64,000 nt of DNA, taken from positions 1 through 64,000 of the forward strand of contig CBDCFC010000026.1 in assembly GCA_965215945.1 (NCBI GenBank), read 5' to 3'. Both the position numbers and the translations under genes were made by a program. Position 1 is the stretch's first letter; each line of letters starts with the position of its first letter. The notes beneath the pieces were generated by a model, which ran no database searches, had not been told where the DNA came from, and saw only the letters and a list, made by a program, of their open reading frames with translations. Of this stretch, positions 37,383 to 46,061 are shown one piece after another. This stretch comes from JAHEKD01 sp965215945. Its GTDB lineage: Bacteria > Pseudomonadota > Gammaproteobacteria > Arenicellales > JAHEKD01.

Positions 37383-38047
37383 AACTAAACGCCATAATAT
37401 TCGATTGTGATGGCGTACTTGTTGATTCTGAGATTATTTACAGTTCTGTCGAACGTGAATATTTGGCAAATATAGGACTTCATTATGAAACAACTGAATA
37501 TCAGGAACGCTTCCTCGGCTTGAATTATGAAGATTTTTTATCACAACTAAAAACAGACTATCGGACAATAAGCAAAGGTGGGTTTCCGGAAGATTTTGCT
37601 AAGTCCGTGAAACAAGAATGTCTGGAAAAGTTTACGACTGAACTCATCAGTTTTAATGGAGTCAAACAATTCCTTAAATCGTACCAAGGAGATATAGCTG
37701 TTGCATCATCAAGTTCAATTGAGCTTTTACATAAGAAGCTCCAAATTACAGAACTATTAGAGTACTTCGATCCGTACATCTACTCAGGCGAACAAGTAGC
37801 ACGGGGAAAACCTGCTCCTGATTTATTTCTATATACTGCATCTAAGCTAAACAAAAAACCACAAGAGTGTACTGTGATTGAAGATAGTGTTAATGGTGTA
37901 AAAGCTACAGTAGCTGCCGGCATGGAAGTTTGGGGGTTTGTTGGAGGAAGTCATACAACTAACAATTTGCATGAACAGTTAAAAAAAACCGGCGCAAATA
38001 AGATTTTTTCAAAATATACTGATCTAGCATGGCGTCAGATCAAATAA
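37379..38047 (+). CDS. HAD-superfamily phosphatase, phosphoglycolate phosphatase-like
   Basis: IFDCDGVLVDSE is the nucleophile motif with the two Asp residues, VASSSSIELLHKKL is motif II, GKPAPDLFL carries the Lys, and VIEDSVNGVKATVAAGM supplies the final acidic motif. The cap domain (about residues 15-85) fits subfamily I beta-phosphoglucomutase or phosphoglycolate phosphatase-type enzymes. The ATG at 37379 overlaps the preceding TGA, so translation is coupled. The 3' end overlaps the FAD enzyme gene by 19 bases. Confidence 0.85.
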   Translation: MKLNAIIFDCDGVLVDSEIIYSSVEREYLANIGLHYETTEYQERFLGLNYEDFLSQLKTDYRTISKGGFPEDFAKSVKQECLEKFTTELISFNGVKQFLKSYQGDIAVASSSSIELLHKKLQITELLEYFDPYIYSGEQVARGKPAPDLFLYTASKLNKKPQECTVIEDSVNGVKATVAAGMEVWGFVGGSHTTNNLHEQLKKTGANKIFSKYTDLAWRQIK

Positions 38048-39405
38048 AGCATATTATTAAGGACATAAGTTTTCGAGATCAAAACAGCTTAAAACTTATT
38101 GATCCTGGCTTTCATGATGAGAATCTAAAAGCTGAATTTGCTTTATTGCCTGATACAACCGAACAGATTTCAGAAATTCTCAAATATTGTTATGAAAATA
38201 ACATTGCCGTAGTTCCACAAGGCGGGCGTACTGGACTTGCAGGTAGCTGTGTAAGTCAATTCAATCAAGTAATCGTAATGACTGACAAGCTGGATCGAAT
38301 TATTGAGATTGATGTAGACGAACGCATTGCTATCGTTGAAGCAGGTGTTACTTTGCAAAGCTTACAAGAAGCTGCTGAGGAACACGGCTTGTCGGTCGGT
38401 ATTGATTTGGGTGCACGTGGAACAGCCACCATTGGCGGGATGATTGCTACAAATGCTGGGGGCATGGAGGCTTTCCGTTACGGCACTATGCGCCATCGTA
38501 TTCTTGGCCTAACTGTAGTGTTGCCAGATGGAGGTATCCTTAAAGATATGTCACGCGTCGCCAAATGTAATGAAGGATATGACCTCAAACAATTGTTTTG
38601 CGGGGCCGAGGGAACACTGGGAATTATCACATCTGCGGTTTTACGACTAGAATCAACAGACACTGATGCTACAACCATGCTAGCTGCATGCCCAAGTGTC
38701 ACAGCAGCGATAAAAATTTTTCATCATCTGCAAAACATAAACGAATTGGAATTGTTGCACGGTGAAATAATGTGGCGTGACTACGCGCTTAAAGTTGCTG
38801 CGGAAAATTCGCTTAAGCGAGTATTGGAATTTTGTGACGCTCCATTTTATGTAATTTATGAGGTCAGCCCACACACTAATTCGAACAATATCGAAGAATT
38901 ACTCGGGAGCATACTGATACCACAGATAAAATCAGGCGAGATCATAGATTTAATCGTTGCCAGTAACGAGCGCGAACGAGATGAAATCTGGAAGATACGT
39001 GAAGACTCATTTGTGTTAGATCGGGCATTGAAAGAAGCTTTGTGGTTTGACGTGTCAGTACCTTTATCACAGCTTGAAGTTTATACCAATACAGTTACCA
39101 ACCAACTTCATCAACTTGACCCTGAAATTCAACTTTATCTCATGGGACACTTGGGTGACGGTAATCTCCATGCCACGATTGGACATGGAAAGGAGCTGGA
39201 TTCTGCAACCAGGAAAAAGATTTCAGTAATTGTAGAGGCTGACCTGAAGAAAATTGGCGGCTCATTCTCTGCGGAACACGGTATAGGCTGTGCAAAACGT
39301 GAGAGTCTAAAATCATACACCGATATAGAAAAACAAAAACTAATGGCCCTGATTAAAAAGGCAATTGATCCTAAAGGTTTGATGAATCCAGATAAGATTC
39401 TATAG
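38029..39405 (+). CDS. FAD-linked oxidoreductase (GlcD / D-2-hydroxyacid dehydrogenase-like)
   Basis: A 458-residue member of the vanillyl-alcohol-oxidase fold. VVPQGGRTGLAGSCV and GARGTATIGGMIATNAGG bind FAD; EHGIGCAKRESL near the end and LMGHLGDGNLHATIG are the substrate-domain signatures shared with GlcD, D-lactate and D-2-hydroxyglutarate dehydrogenases. With the phosphoglycolate phosphatase-like gene upstream, glycolate oxidation is a natural guess, but GlcE and GlcF subunits are absent, so a stand-alone D-2-hydroxyacid dehydrogenase is equally likely. Confidence 0.85.
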   Translation: MASDQIKHIIKDISFRDQNSLKLIDPGFHDENLKAEFALLPDTTEQISEILKYCYENNIAVVPQGGRTGLAGSCVSQFNQVIVMTDKLDRIIEIDVDERIAIVEAGVTLQSLQEAAEEHGLSVGIDLGARGTATIGGMIATNAGGMEAFRYGTMRHRILGLTVVLPDGGILKDMSRVAKCNEGYDLKQLFCGAEGTLGIITSAVLRLESTDTDATTMLAACPSVTAAIKIFHHLQNINELELLHGEIMWRDYALKVAAENSLKRVLEFCDAPFYVIYEVSPHTNSNNIEELLGSILIPQIKSGEIIDLIVASNERERDEIWKIREDSFVLDRALKEALWFDVSVPLSQLEVYTNTVTNQLHQLDPEIQLYLMGHLGDGNLHATIGHGKELDSATRKKISVIVEADLKKIGGSFSAEHGIGCAKRESLKSYTDIEKQKLMALIKKAIDPKGLMNPDKIL

Positions 39406-39413
39406 AATCGAGA

Positions 39414-40079
39414 TCACGCAGCGGCAAACGCTTGGGCTGACAGACGTAATTTCTTTACCAGATTACGCCCGACCACCATCATGAAGCGATTGTATAAAGA
39501 AAGATTTTGTTTTTCGATTTTCTCAAGATCTTCCAAGTCCCACCAAACATATTTGACCGATTCCTTGATAATCACATCGGTGCTTACCGGATGACCGGTT
39601 AACACACTCATTTCGCCGACAAAATCACCTGGCCCGCAAGTCGCCACTTGAACGCCATCTTTTTCAATAATCACTTCGCCGTCAGTTATTAAGTAGATTT
39701 TATTATTCTGCTCGCCATCATTTAGAAATATACCCGACGCTCTTTTTCCTGCGGAATTAATCTGTATCAAGCGCTTGAACTCTTTAGGTCTGAGTGAATG
39801 AAATTGGTCCGTGTAAATACCACGTATGGGATCAGGTAGTACAGTATTGCTTCTTAACAGCAAAATTAAAATAACTTGAATAATATTGATGAGCCCATAA
39901 GCAATATGCCAGCCAATCATCGAGTCAATATTAAGGATAAAACCTGTATAAATATAAACCCCGGCTCCTATGATCAAAATTATCCGCAACCACAGGACAT
40001 TGGTCATCAAATAAGCAACAAACCCAAGGCCGGCTGCCAAGTTATAGAGCAACTCACCATTTGCAAGCACATTTTCCAT
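39414..40079 (-). CDS. Membrane protein with cyclic-nucleotide-binding domain (Popeye-like)
   Basis: 221 residues: three N-terminal hydrophobic helices (about 10-30, 31-50, 57-75) and a cNMP-binding beta-barrel from about 100. The barrel carries GPGDFVGEMSVLTGHP, the phosphate-binding cassette, although the usual Arg is replaced at RxA. The arrangement recalls vertebrate and bacterial Popeye-domain proteins. It may sense cAMP at the membrane. No partner gene is apparent. It converges on the FAD oxidoreductase gene with an 8-base gap. Confidence 0.75.
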   Translation of the reverse strand: MENVLANGELLYNLAAGLGFVAYLMTNVLWLRIILIIGAGVYIYTGFILNIDSMIGWHIAYGLINIIQVILILLLRSNTVLPDPIRGIYTDQFHSLRPKEFKRLIQINSAGKRASGIFLNDGEQNNKIYLITDGEVIIEKDGVQVATCGPGDFVGEMSVLTGHPVSTDVIIKESVKYVWWDLEDLEKIEKQNLSLYNRFMMVVGRNLVKKLRLSAQAFAAA

Positions 40080-40219
40080 TTTATTCTCCTGCTCATTATT
40101 AGTTTTGAGTTAGCTACGACTTAACCCTATTAGATAATTCTAATAGTTAATAAAAAACCAAAATGTTATCTATTTCACAAAAATAACCGTGATCGGCCTT
40201 TAGAAAATCATCTCAAAAG

Positions 40220-40849
40220 TTATACAAGCATAGCATCCGGCGCAACGTCACCGCGCCAGGTATAAAGCAGGAACATCGGTTTACCAGTACTTTTTAATTC
40301 GTGGACTTGCCAGGGTGAATTATAGATGGCACTACCATCATAATAAGTTTTCCACGATTCATTCTCTCTTCTAAAAAACATCTCATTACCGAGAACGTGA
40401 TAACATTCTTCCGCAGCATGATAATGCAATGGATAGTGCAAATCTGGACCCCAAATCCCAAAACCTAATTTCATTGTCGGATGTTCAATTAACAATCCGG
40501 GACCAATTAATGTGCAGTAACCATAATTATTCAAATAATGTTCTCCCAGTACTTCGTAACCAGATGTTTGTTGCCAATTGAGAAATGGTGCCAACTGATT
40601 AATAGCGCCAGCTATCTTTTTAGTTTGCTCACCGGCCTTAGCCACAGCAACCGGCAAATGAGAGATCGCCGGCAATAATGATTTATTCTCTAAACCCGGG
40701 TATGTTCTGGATGAATCATTAATTAACAGATCAAGAAAATCTGCCATCTCAGAAAACAATTCAAACTTTGAATTATTTTCCTGCCGGTAAAAATCCCTCA
40801 CAACACTGAGAAACTGAATTAAATATTGCCTGGGTGATGAACAAGGCAT
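40220..40849 (-). CDS. DMSP lyase-like cupin protein (DddL/DddQ family)
   Basis: This 209-residue protein looks like PF16867 dimethylsulfoniopropionate lyases. The metal site would be H142, H144, E147 or E148 and Y150 in HYPLHYHAAEECYHVLGNE, with H183 in WQVHELKSTGKP. The ending LLYTWRGD is also typical. DddL/DddQ enzymes cleave DMSP to dimethyl sulfide and acrylate in marine bacteria. Similarity without test does not prove DMSP is its substrate. It is 2 bases after the OsmC gene at the end of the trp cluster, an odd place for it. Confidence 0.7.
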   Translation of the reverse strand: MPCSSPRQYLIQFLSVVRDFYRQENNSKFELFSEMADFLDLLINDSSRTYPGLENKSLLPAISHLPVAVAKAGEQTKKIAGAINQLAPFLNWQQTSGYEVLGEHYLNNYGYCTLIGPGLLIEHPTMKLGFGIWGPDLHYPLHYHAAEECYHVLGNEMFFRRENESWKTYYDGSAIYNSPWQVHELKSTGKPMFLLYTWRGDVAPDAMLV

Positions 40850-40850
40850 G

Positions 40851-41267
40851 TTAGCTCGAAATAATTTCGTAGCTATGCGTAACCTCGGCGGTTTTGGCTA
40901 ACATGATCGTCGCCGAACAATATTTTTCGGTAGAAAGGTTGATGGCACGTTCCACTTTTGTTGCCTGCAAATCCTTGCCTGTTAACTTGTAATGCAAATG
41001 AATTTTAGTAAAAACTTTGGGTGGCTCTTCAGCTCTTTCAGAATCAATTTCTACAATGCAAGCCTCAAGTTGTTGGCGAGATTTGCGCAATATTGTAACC
41101 ACATCATAGGCTGTACAACCTCCCATTCCAATCAACAACATTTCCATTGGACGAGGGCCCTGATTTTCACCTCCCGATTCTTCGGGGCCATCCATAATGA
41201 CCTGATGTCCAGTTCCGGTTGTGCCTTCAAAACACACACCAGATCGTAATTTTATTTGTGCTTTCAT
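40851..41267 (-). CDS. OsmC-family protein (YhfA-like)
   Basis: The 138 residues form one OsmC domain. GENQGPRPMEMLLIGMGGCTAYDVV carries the active-site Cys near the start of the long helix, but the second peroxidatic Cys lies at EKYCSATIMLAKTAEV, as in YhfA relatives. Some members reduce organic hydroperoxides; the YhfA branch has no proved activity. It overlaps trpC by 4 bases (ATGA) and seems to be part of the trp operon transcript. Confidence 0.85.
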   Translation of the reverse strand: MKAQIKLRSGVCFEGTTGTGHQVIMDGPEESGGENQGPRPMEMLLIGMGGCTAYDVVTILRKSRQQLEACIVEIDSERAEEPPKVFTKIHLHYKLTGKDLQATKVERAINLSTEKYCSATIMLAKTAEVTHSYEIISS

Positions 41268-42058
41268 GAAAATAATTCCTTCAATTTTTCTCCTGGTGAT
41301 TCAACTCGCATAAAGGCTTCACCAATCAAAAAGGCGTAAACGCCATGCTCATTCATTAATTTCACATCTTCTTTGCTATGAATACCGCTTTCTGTGACGA
41401 CTGGTAATCCTTCCGGAATCCTGGACAATAAATCAAGTGTTGTATTCAATGAGGTTTCAAACGTGCGTAGATTACGGTTGTTAATGCCCAATAACACATT
41501 TTCCAATTCGAGAGCTACCTCGAGTTCTTCTGGATCATGGACTTCAACTAACACATCCAGACCAATCTGTTGGGCACAGGCGTTTAATTCAATTAATTGT
41601 GACTGATCTAAAGCCGCAACAATCAACAAGATACAGTCGGCCTGGGCAGCACGTGATTGATAAATTTGATATTCCTTAATAATAAAATCTTTTCGAATGA
41701 CGGGCAGATCACATGCGGCTCTTGCTTTTTGTAGATATGACAAGTCACCTTGAAAATATTGGCGATCGGTCAGCACTGATAAACAAGTCGCTCCACCATC
41801 CTGATAACTTTTTGCAATTTCGGCCACATCAAAGTTTTCACGCATTACACCTTTGCTGGGTGAAGCTTTTTTTGCTTCAGCAATAATTGCATTTTTTTTC
41901 TGACTAATTCGTGATTGCATCGCCTGATAAAAACCACGACAAGGCTGAACATCAGCAACTTGTGCTCTAAGCTCTGCCAATGAAACCACATCTTGATCAG
42001 CAGCTATTTCCTCTAACTTTGTAGCGAGTATTTTTTTGAGGATGTCGGGTTTATTCAT
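41264..42058 (-). CDS. trpC: Indole-3-glycerol-phosphate synthase
   Basis: TrpC closes the indole ring in tryptophan synthesis. Signatures are IIAEAKKASPSKGVM with the catalytic Lys, DGGATCLSVLTDRQYFQGD, LPVIRKDFIIKEYQIYQSR, LGINNRNLRTFE and VVTESGIHSKEDV. At 264 residues it is the monofunctional form without fused TrpF. A 126-base REP-like stretch separates it from trpD. trpF, trpB and trpA are not in the window. Confidence 0.97.
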   Translation of the reverse strand: MNKPDILKKILATKLEEIAADQDVVSLAELRAQVADVQPCRGFYQAMQSRISQKKNAIIAEAKKASPSKGVMRENFDVAEIAKSYQDGGATCLSVLTDRQYFQGDLSYLQKARAACDLPVIRKDFIIKEYQIYQSRAAQADCILLIVAALDQSQLIELNACAQQIGLDVLVEVHDPEELEVALELENVLLGINNRNLRTFETSLNTTLDLLSRIPEGLPVVTESGIHSKEDVKLMNEHGVYAFLIGEAFMRVESPGEKLKELFS

Positions 42059-42184
42059 AAAACTGCCATTCCAAAAATTACATCATTCTGGCGCAGGCCA
42101 GAACCTCCTAAATCAATCACTTGCTTAAGGAGATCCCGGACAGCTGCTTTGCAGCTCCCGGGATGACGAAAGATAATCAAACTA
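42059..42184. repeat. REP-like insertion within the trp operon (trpD-trpC gap)
   Basis: TCTGG-cgcagg-CCAGA is at 42087-42102, and a long imperfect hairpin with TCCCGG and CCCGGGA ends and an AGCTGC-TTT-GCAGCT core is at 42133-42163. The ends resemble the other GC-rich repeats of the window. It may dampen or protect the transcript between genes, but no gene is present. Confidence 0.75.
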
Positions 42185-43210
42185 TTACAGAGACTGCGAA
42201 AACTGCACATATTCTTCCAGCTTAACCTGGGCTTTGCCACTGGCCACCACAGCTCTAGCCTTATCAACGCCATCAGAAAGTGTCGCTGCCTCACCTGCCA
42301 CGTAGATACCGGCCCCTGCGTTTAGTGCAACCGCGTCATGTGCCGCACCTTTTTCGCCTGCAAAAATTCCATTAATCACTGCCAAGCTTTCATCGCTATC
42401 CTTCACTACGATAGAGCTAAGTGGTTGCCTCTCAATGCCATAATCTTCTGGCATGATTTCAAAGACTGAAATTTCATTATCTTTTAATTCAGCCGCATGA
42501 GTAGGCTGCTCAATACTGATTTCATCCAAGCCATCAAGACCGTGAACCACTAAAGCCTGATCATTACCTAGATTCTTTAGCACATTAGCAACAGGTTCGA
42601 CTAACGTTTTATCATAGACACCGATAAAGTTTCGCTTGGTGCCGGCTGGATTAGTCAGTGGTCCCAATACGTTAAAAATTGTCCGCACGCCCATTTCCTT
42701 ACGCGGACCGATGGCATGTTTCATTGCACTGTGATGGGCGGGTGCGAACATAAAACCTACACCAACTTGATCAATGCAATCTGCTACTTGTTGGGGTTCC
42801 ATGTCAATTTTAATTCCGGCTTTTTCTAACAAATCAGCGCTGCCAGACTGGCTGGAAGCGGCACGGTTGCCGTGCTTGGCCACTTTTGCACCGGCAGCAG
42901 CGGCAACAATGGCGCTTGCAGTGGAGATGTTAAAGGTTTTTAAACCATCACCACCTGTGCCGACAATATCCACTAAATTTTCCGACTTGGGCGTTACCGG
43001 TGTTGCCAAAGAGCGCATAACACTGGCAGCGGCACTAATCTCATCAATGGTTTCACCTTTAATGCGCAGACCAACCAGGAATCCACCGATTTGCGCCGCA
43101 GTGGTTTCCCCGGTCAAAATCGTTTTCATGACATCGGTCATTTGCTCTTGCGATAGATCGTTACCGTCTATCACCGTTTGTATTGCTTGTTTAATGTCCA
43201 TAATACTCAC
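42185..43210 (-). CDS. trpD: Anthranilate phosphoribosyltransferase
   Basis: TrpD joins anthranilate to PRPP. VDIVGTGGDGLKTFNIST is the PRPP-binding loop, KHGNRAASSQSGSADLLE the anthranilate site, and HHSAMKHAIGPRKEMGVRTI follows with LGPLTNPAG. The 341 residues are usual. The gene has REP-like stretches on both sides, so the trp operon is broken at two points by repeats rather than by genes. Confidence 0.97.
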   Translation of the reverse strand: MSIMDIKQAIQTVIDGNDLSQEQMTDVMKTILTGETTAAQIGGFLVGLRIKGETIDEISAAASVMRSLATPVTPKSENLVDIVGTGGDGLKTFNISTASAIVAAAAGAKVAKHGNRAASSQSGSADLLEKAGIKIDMEPQQVADCIDQVGVGFMFAPAHHSAMKHAIGPRKEMGVRTIFNVLGPLTNPAGTKRNFIGVYDKTLVEPVANVLKNLGNDQALVVHGLDGLDEISIEQPTHAAELKDNEISVFEIMPEDYGIERQPLSSIVVKDSDESLAVINGIFAGEKGAAHDAVALNAGAGIYVAGEAATLSDGVDKARAVVASGKAQVKLEEYVQFSQSL

Positions 43211-43350
43211 TCACATTGGTCATTCCGGAATCGCGAAGTGATATCCGGAATCTAGTTCAACATTCCTGGATACAGGATAATACTTTCGGTATTTCTGGCA
43301 TGACGAATTACCAATTACCACTTTGTGTTTTCCACAATGACACAAAGTTT
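43211..43350. repeat. REP-like insertion within the trp operon (trpG-trpD gap)
   Basis: The gap holds TTCCGGA at 43224 and TCCGGAA at 43244 with a 13-base loop, and a second imperfect palindrome CATTCCTGGATACAGGAT near 43261. These belong to the same dispersed repeat group as those at 42087 and 51065. No coding potential is seen. Confidence 0.7.
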
Positions 43351-43917
43351 CTAACACCTATCCAAAAAATTCTTCAGCATTTCATGCCCATGCTCCGTCG
43401 CGATTGACTCAGGATGAAACTGTACACCTTCAATCAGTAATTCTTTGTGTAAAACACCCATAATCTGCTGATCTTCCGTTCGGGCGGTAATTTCCAGACA
43501 ACCTGGCAATGTGTTTTCATCCGCGACTAACGAATGATAACGCGTTGCCGTGAACGGGTTGGGCAAGCCCTTAAAAACTCCTTTGCCGTTATGATGTATT
43601 TTTGACGTCTTACCGTGCATCAGTTCTGGGGCATGAATAATAGTTGCTCCGAATGACTGGCAAATTGCCTGATGACCAAGACAGACACCGAGGATTGGAA
43701 ACCGTCCAGCAAGTTCATGAATCAATTTCAGTGAAATTCCCGCCTCATTAGGCGTGCATGGGCCGGGTGAAATCACAATTGCCTTGGGAGAAAACGACTT
43801 AATTTCATCGAAAGAGGTTTGGTCATTACGCCTGACTTCAACTTGCTCACCGAGTTCGGATAAATACTGCACCAGGTTATAGGTAAACGAATCATAATTA
43901 TCAATCATCAAAATCAT
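43351..43917 (-). CDS. trpG: Anthranilate synthase component II / glutamine amidotransferase
   Basis: TrpG splits glutamine to give ammonia to TrpE. Its class-I amidotransferase triad is seen as ILGVCLGHQAICQSFGA (nucleophile Cys) and GVQFHPESIATEHG (His and Glu). MILMIDNYDSFTYNLVQYL is the usual start. At 188 residues it is the stand-alone form, and like PabA it may also serve p-aminobenzoate synthesis. Its ATG overlaps the trpE stop by 4 bases. Confidence 0.96.
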   Translation of the reverse strand: MILMIDNYDSFTYNLVQYLSELGEQVEVRRNDQTSFDEIKSFSPKAIVISPGPCTPNEAGISLKLIHELAGRFPILGVCLGHQAICQSFGATIIHAPELMHGKTSKIHHNGKGVFKGLPNPFTATRYHSLVADENTLPGCLEITARTEDQQIMGVLHKELLIEGVQFHPESIATEHGHEMLKNFLDRC

Positions 43918-45404
43918 GACAGACCTCCTTTCAATTCACCTTTAAGGACTGATTGTGCCGCTTTGAGTACTGCATTAGATTTATTTACCGTTTCCTGCCA
44001 TTCATTTTTTGCAACTGAATCCGCCACAATACCGCCGCCAGCCTGGATATACAAGGTGTCACCCTTAATCACAGCGGTGCGAATCGCAATAGCGGTATCC
44101 ATGTTGCCGTTCCAGCCAATATAACCAATTGCACCCGAGTAAACACCTCGTTTTTCCGGCTCAAGCTCATCGATGATTTCCATTGCCCTGACCTTAGGCG
44201 CACCACTGACTGTACCGGCCGGAAATGTTGCTTTAAGCACATCAATTGCCGTCATGCCTTCATTGATATCGCCGACCACATTCGAAACGATGTGCATGAC
44301 ATGAGAATAGCGTTCAATCGTCATCATGTCGGAGACGTGAACTGTTCCGGGTTTAACAATACGCCCCACATCGTTACGCCCCAAATCGACCAGCATTAAA
44401 TGCTCAGCCAATTCCTTATCGTCTGCCAATAGATTTTCTTCCAGCGCAATGTCTTCCTCCTCTGTGGCACCACGATGCCGAGTACCGGCGATAGGTCTTA
44501 GTGTGACTTCACCGTCTTCCAGGCGCACCAGAATTTCCGGCGAGCAACCGACCACTTTTAACTGATCCAGATGTAAGTAATACATATACGGCGATGGATT
44601 GATCATTCGCAGCGAACGATATAAATCTATTGGCGATGCCGAAAATGGCATGGAAAAACGTTGCGATAACACCACCTGAAAAATATCACCGTCATAAATA
44701 TATTGGCGGCATTTATCTATCGCCTGGGAATGTTGTTCTTCAGGGAAATGATAGTTGATATCTGGCTCACCACTATCGACACTATTATTTGTTGAGTAAG
44801 AGACGGGTTGAGAGAGGAGCTCTACTAATTGACGGAGTCGGCTCTGGGCTTGCGCGTATGCGTTTGAGGCCGTTGGATCAGCGTAAATAATTAAAAACAT
44901 TTTACCGCTGAGATTATCAAATACCGCCAACTCTTCTGACACCATCAACAAGATATCATCTGCATCAATGACATCCGGTTTTCGTGGATCTTCTAAATGC
45001 GTTTCAATATAACGAATGGTTTCGTAACCGAAATAACCGACCAATCCACCTGAGAAACGGGGCAAACCTTCAATTTCAGGTACTTTAAACCGTTGTTGAT
45101 ATTCTTCAATTATATCCAGCGGATTGACATCATCGAACTGCTCCGCGATACCTTCATCGGTTTCTATGATGACATTAAAGCCGCGCACTCGAATTCGGGT
45201 CTTGCAGGGTAAACCGATAAAAGAGTATCGACCCCATTTTTCACCACCCTGAACGGATTCAAGTAAATAACTATAGGGTTTATTCGCCAGCTTTAAATAA
45301 GCACTGACTGGCGTATCCAAATCAGCAAGCACTTCATGCACAACCGGAATACGGTTATAGCCCTGGCTTGCAAATCGAGTAAATTCAGATTGAGTGAGTA
45401 ACAT
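43914..45404 (-). CDS. trpE: Anthranilate synthase component I
   Basis: TrpE makes anthranilate from chorismate. Its 496 residues show the N-terminal regulatory part with ANKPYSYLLESVQGGEKWGR, which contains the LLES motif for tryptophan feedback. The catalytic core shows FQVVLSQRFSMPF, RLEDGEVTLRPIAGTR, DLGRNDVGRIVKPGTV and AGGGIVADSV. It heads the cluster, with a candidate attenuator 26 bases upstream of the start. Confidence 0.97.
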   Translation of the reverse strand: MLLTQSEFTRFASQGYNRIPVVHEVLADLDTPVSAYLKLANKPYSYLLESVQGGEKWGRYSFIGLPCKTRIRVRGFNVIIETDEGIAEQFDDVNPLDIIEEYQQRFKVPEIEGLPRFSGGLVGYFGYETIRYIETHLEDPRKPDVIDADDILLMVSEELAVFDNLSGKMFLIIYADPTASNAYAQAQSRLRQLVELLSQPVSYSTNNSVDSGEPDINYHFPEEQHSQAIDKCRQYIYDGDIFQVVLSQRFSMPFSASPIDLYRSLRMINPSPYMYYLHLDQLKVVGCSPEILVRLEDGEVTLRPIAGTRHRGATEEEDIALEENLLADDKELAEHLMLVDLGRNDVGRIVKPGTVHVSDMMTIERYSHVMHIVSNVVGDINEGMTAIDVLKATFPAGTVSGAPKVRAMEIIDELEPEKRGVYSGAIGYIGWNGNMDTAIAIRTAVIKGDTLYIQAGGGIVADSVAKNEWQETVNKSNAVLKAAQSVLKGELKGGLS

Positions 45405-45429
45405 GATCCACCATGCCTGATAAAAAGTT

Positions 45430-45471
45430 AAAAATAAAAAACCGTGCGATCTAAGTTAGATACGCCAGCGG
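45430..45471 (-). terminator. Candidate transcription attenuator upstream of trpE
   Basis: On the minus strand, a G+C stem (CCG, GCG, then ATCTAA pairing with TTAGAT, CGC, CGG, with small bulges) ends in TTTTTTATTTTT at 45441-45430, 26 bases before trpE. The 5' arm contains the Trp codon of a short frame, so a stalled ribosome would block stem formation. Confidence 0.6.
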
Positions 45472-45506
45472 TGGTGTGCTTTATTTTTAGTCCTCATTAC
45501 AAACAT
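45456..45506 (-). CDS. trpL: Possible trp leader peptide
   Basis: A 16-codon frame from ATG 45506 (or 13 codons from 45497) runs straight into the terminator stem. It encodes MFVMRTKNKAHHRWRI, with one Trp codon inside the 5' arm. No Shine-Dalgarno sequence is clear, and only one Trp codon is unusual for a leader, so this remains a candidate. Confidence 0.35.
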   Translation of the reverse strand: MFVMRTKNKAHHRWRI

Positions 45507-45562
45507 AGTGTTGAATGGAATATCTATGGTTTTGATTAAACTTCAATTTAAGCAAAAAGTAA

Positions 45563-45583
45563 ACAGAGGATTATCTTCTCTGT
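45563..45583 (-). terminator. Weak terminator after the small membrane protein gene
   Basis: ACAGAG at 45563-45568 pairs with CTCTGT at 45578-45583. On the minus strand it is followed by TTTACTTTTT, and lies 49 bases past the stop of the gene at 45632. Confidence 0.5.
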
Positions 45584-45631
45584 TGGTCTTAACTCCTTCC
45601 CTGGCTTGCAGCTAGCATCTTTTAAAATTCC

Positions 45632-46021
45632 TTACGGCTGACTTGTTTTACTAAAAAAATATCTGATTAAAATTAGTAGTATACAAGCCTGGGCACAAAT
45701 AACTGCCGGCCAAATCCTGGAAAACGACGGGTCAAAGTATTTCTGTGGTCCAAAGGAAATTAACGATAGGATGCAAAATAAAAAAACTATTACTTTTGCA
45801 TATGAATGCTCACCACGGATTAGTATTAATGCGGCAGATCCAATAGCTAATCCACTACCAAGAAATGGTGCAAGTGCAAATAGTGGTACCTCCAAAGGTG
45901 GATGAGGTGCGGTGCGTGTGAATAAGGCTAATAACATTACACCCGTCAGTATAAGCAAACCGATAATCGCCGCTTCCATCACTGTGTCATTTGAGTTTGA
46001 GTTTGAGTTTGAGTTTTTCAT
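45632..46021 (-). CDS. Four-helix membrane protein under TetR control
   Basis: About 129 residues with four hydrophobic helices, not recognised as a named family. A Ser-Asn tract near the start (NSNSNSNSN) is coded by four TTTGAG hexamers on the plus strand at 45990-46013. I prefer the ATG at 46021 behind AAAGG; the frame also allows an ATG at 46060, abutting the operator. It is divergent from the TetR gene and shares its operator, so it is the likely regulated target, perhaps an efflux or stress protein. Confidence 0.6.
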   Translation of the reverse strand: MKNSNSNSNSNDTVMEAAIIGLLILTGVMLLALFTRTAPHPPLEVPLFALAPFLGSGLAIGSAALILIRGEHSYAKVIVFLFCILSLISFGPQKYFDPSFSRIWPAVICAQACILLILIRYFFSKTSQP

Positions 46022-46061
46022 AACATTGATGCCTTTAATTTCTTTAATAATCGTACTCATT

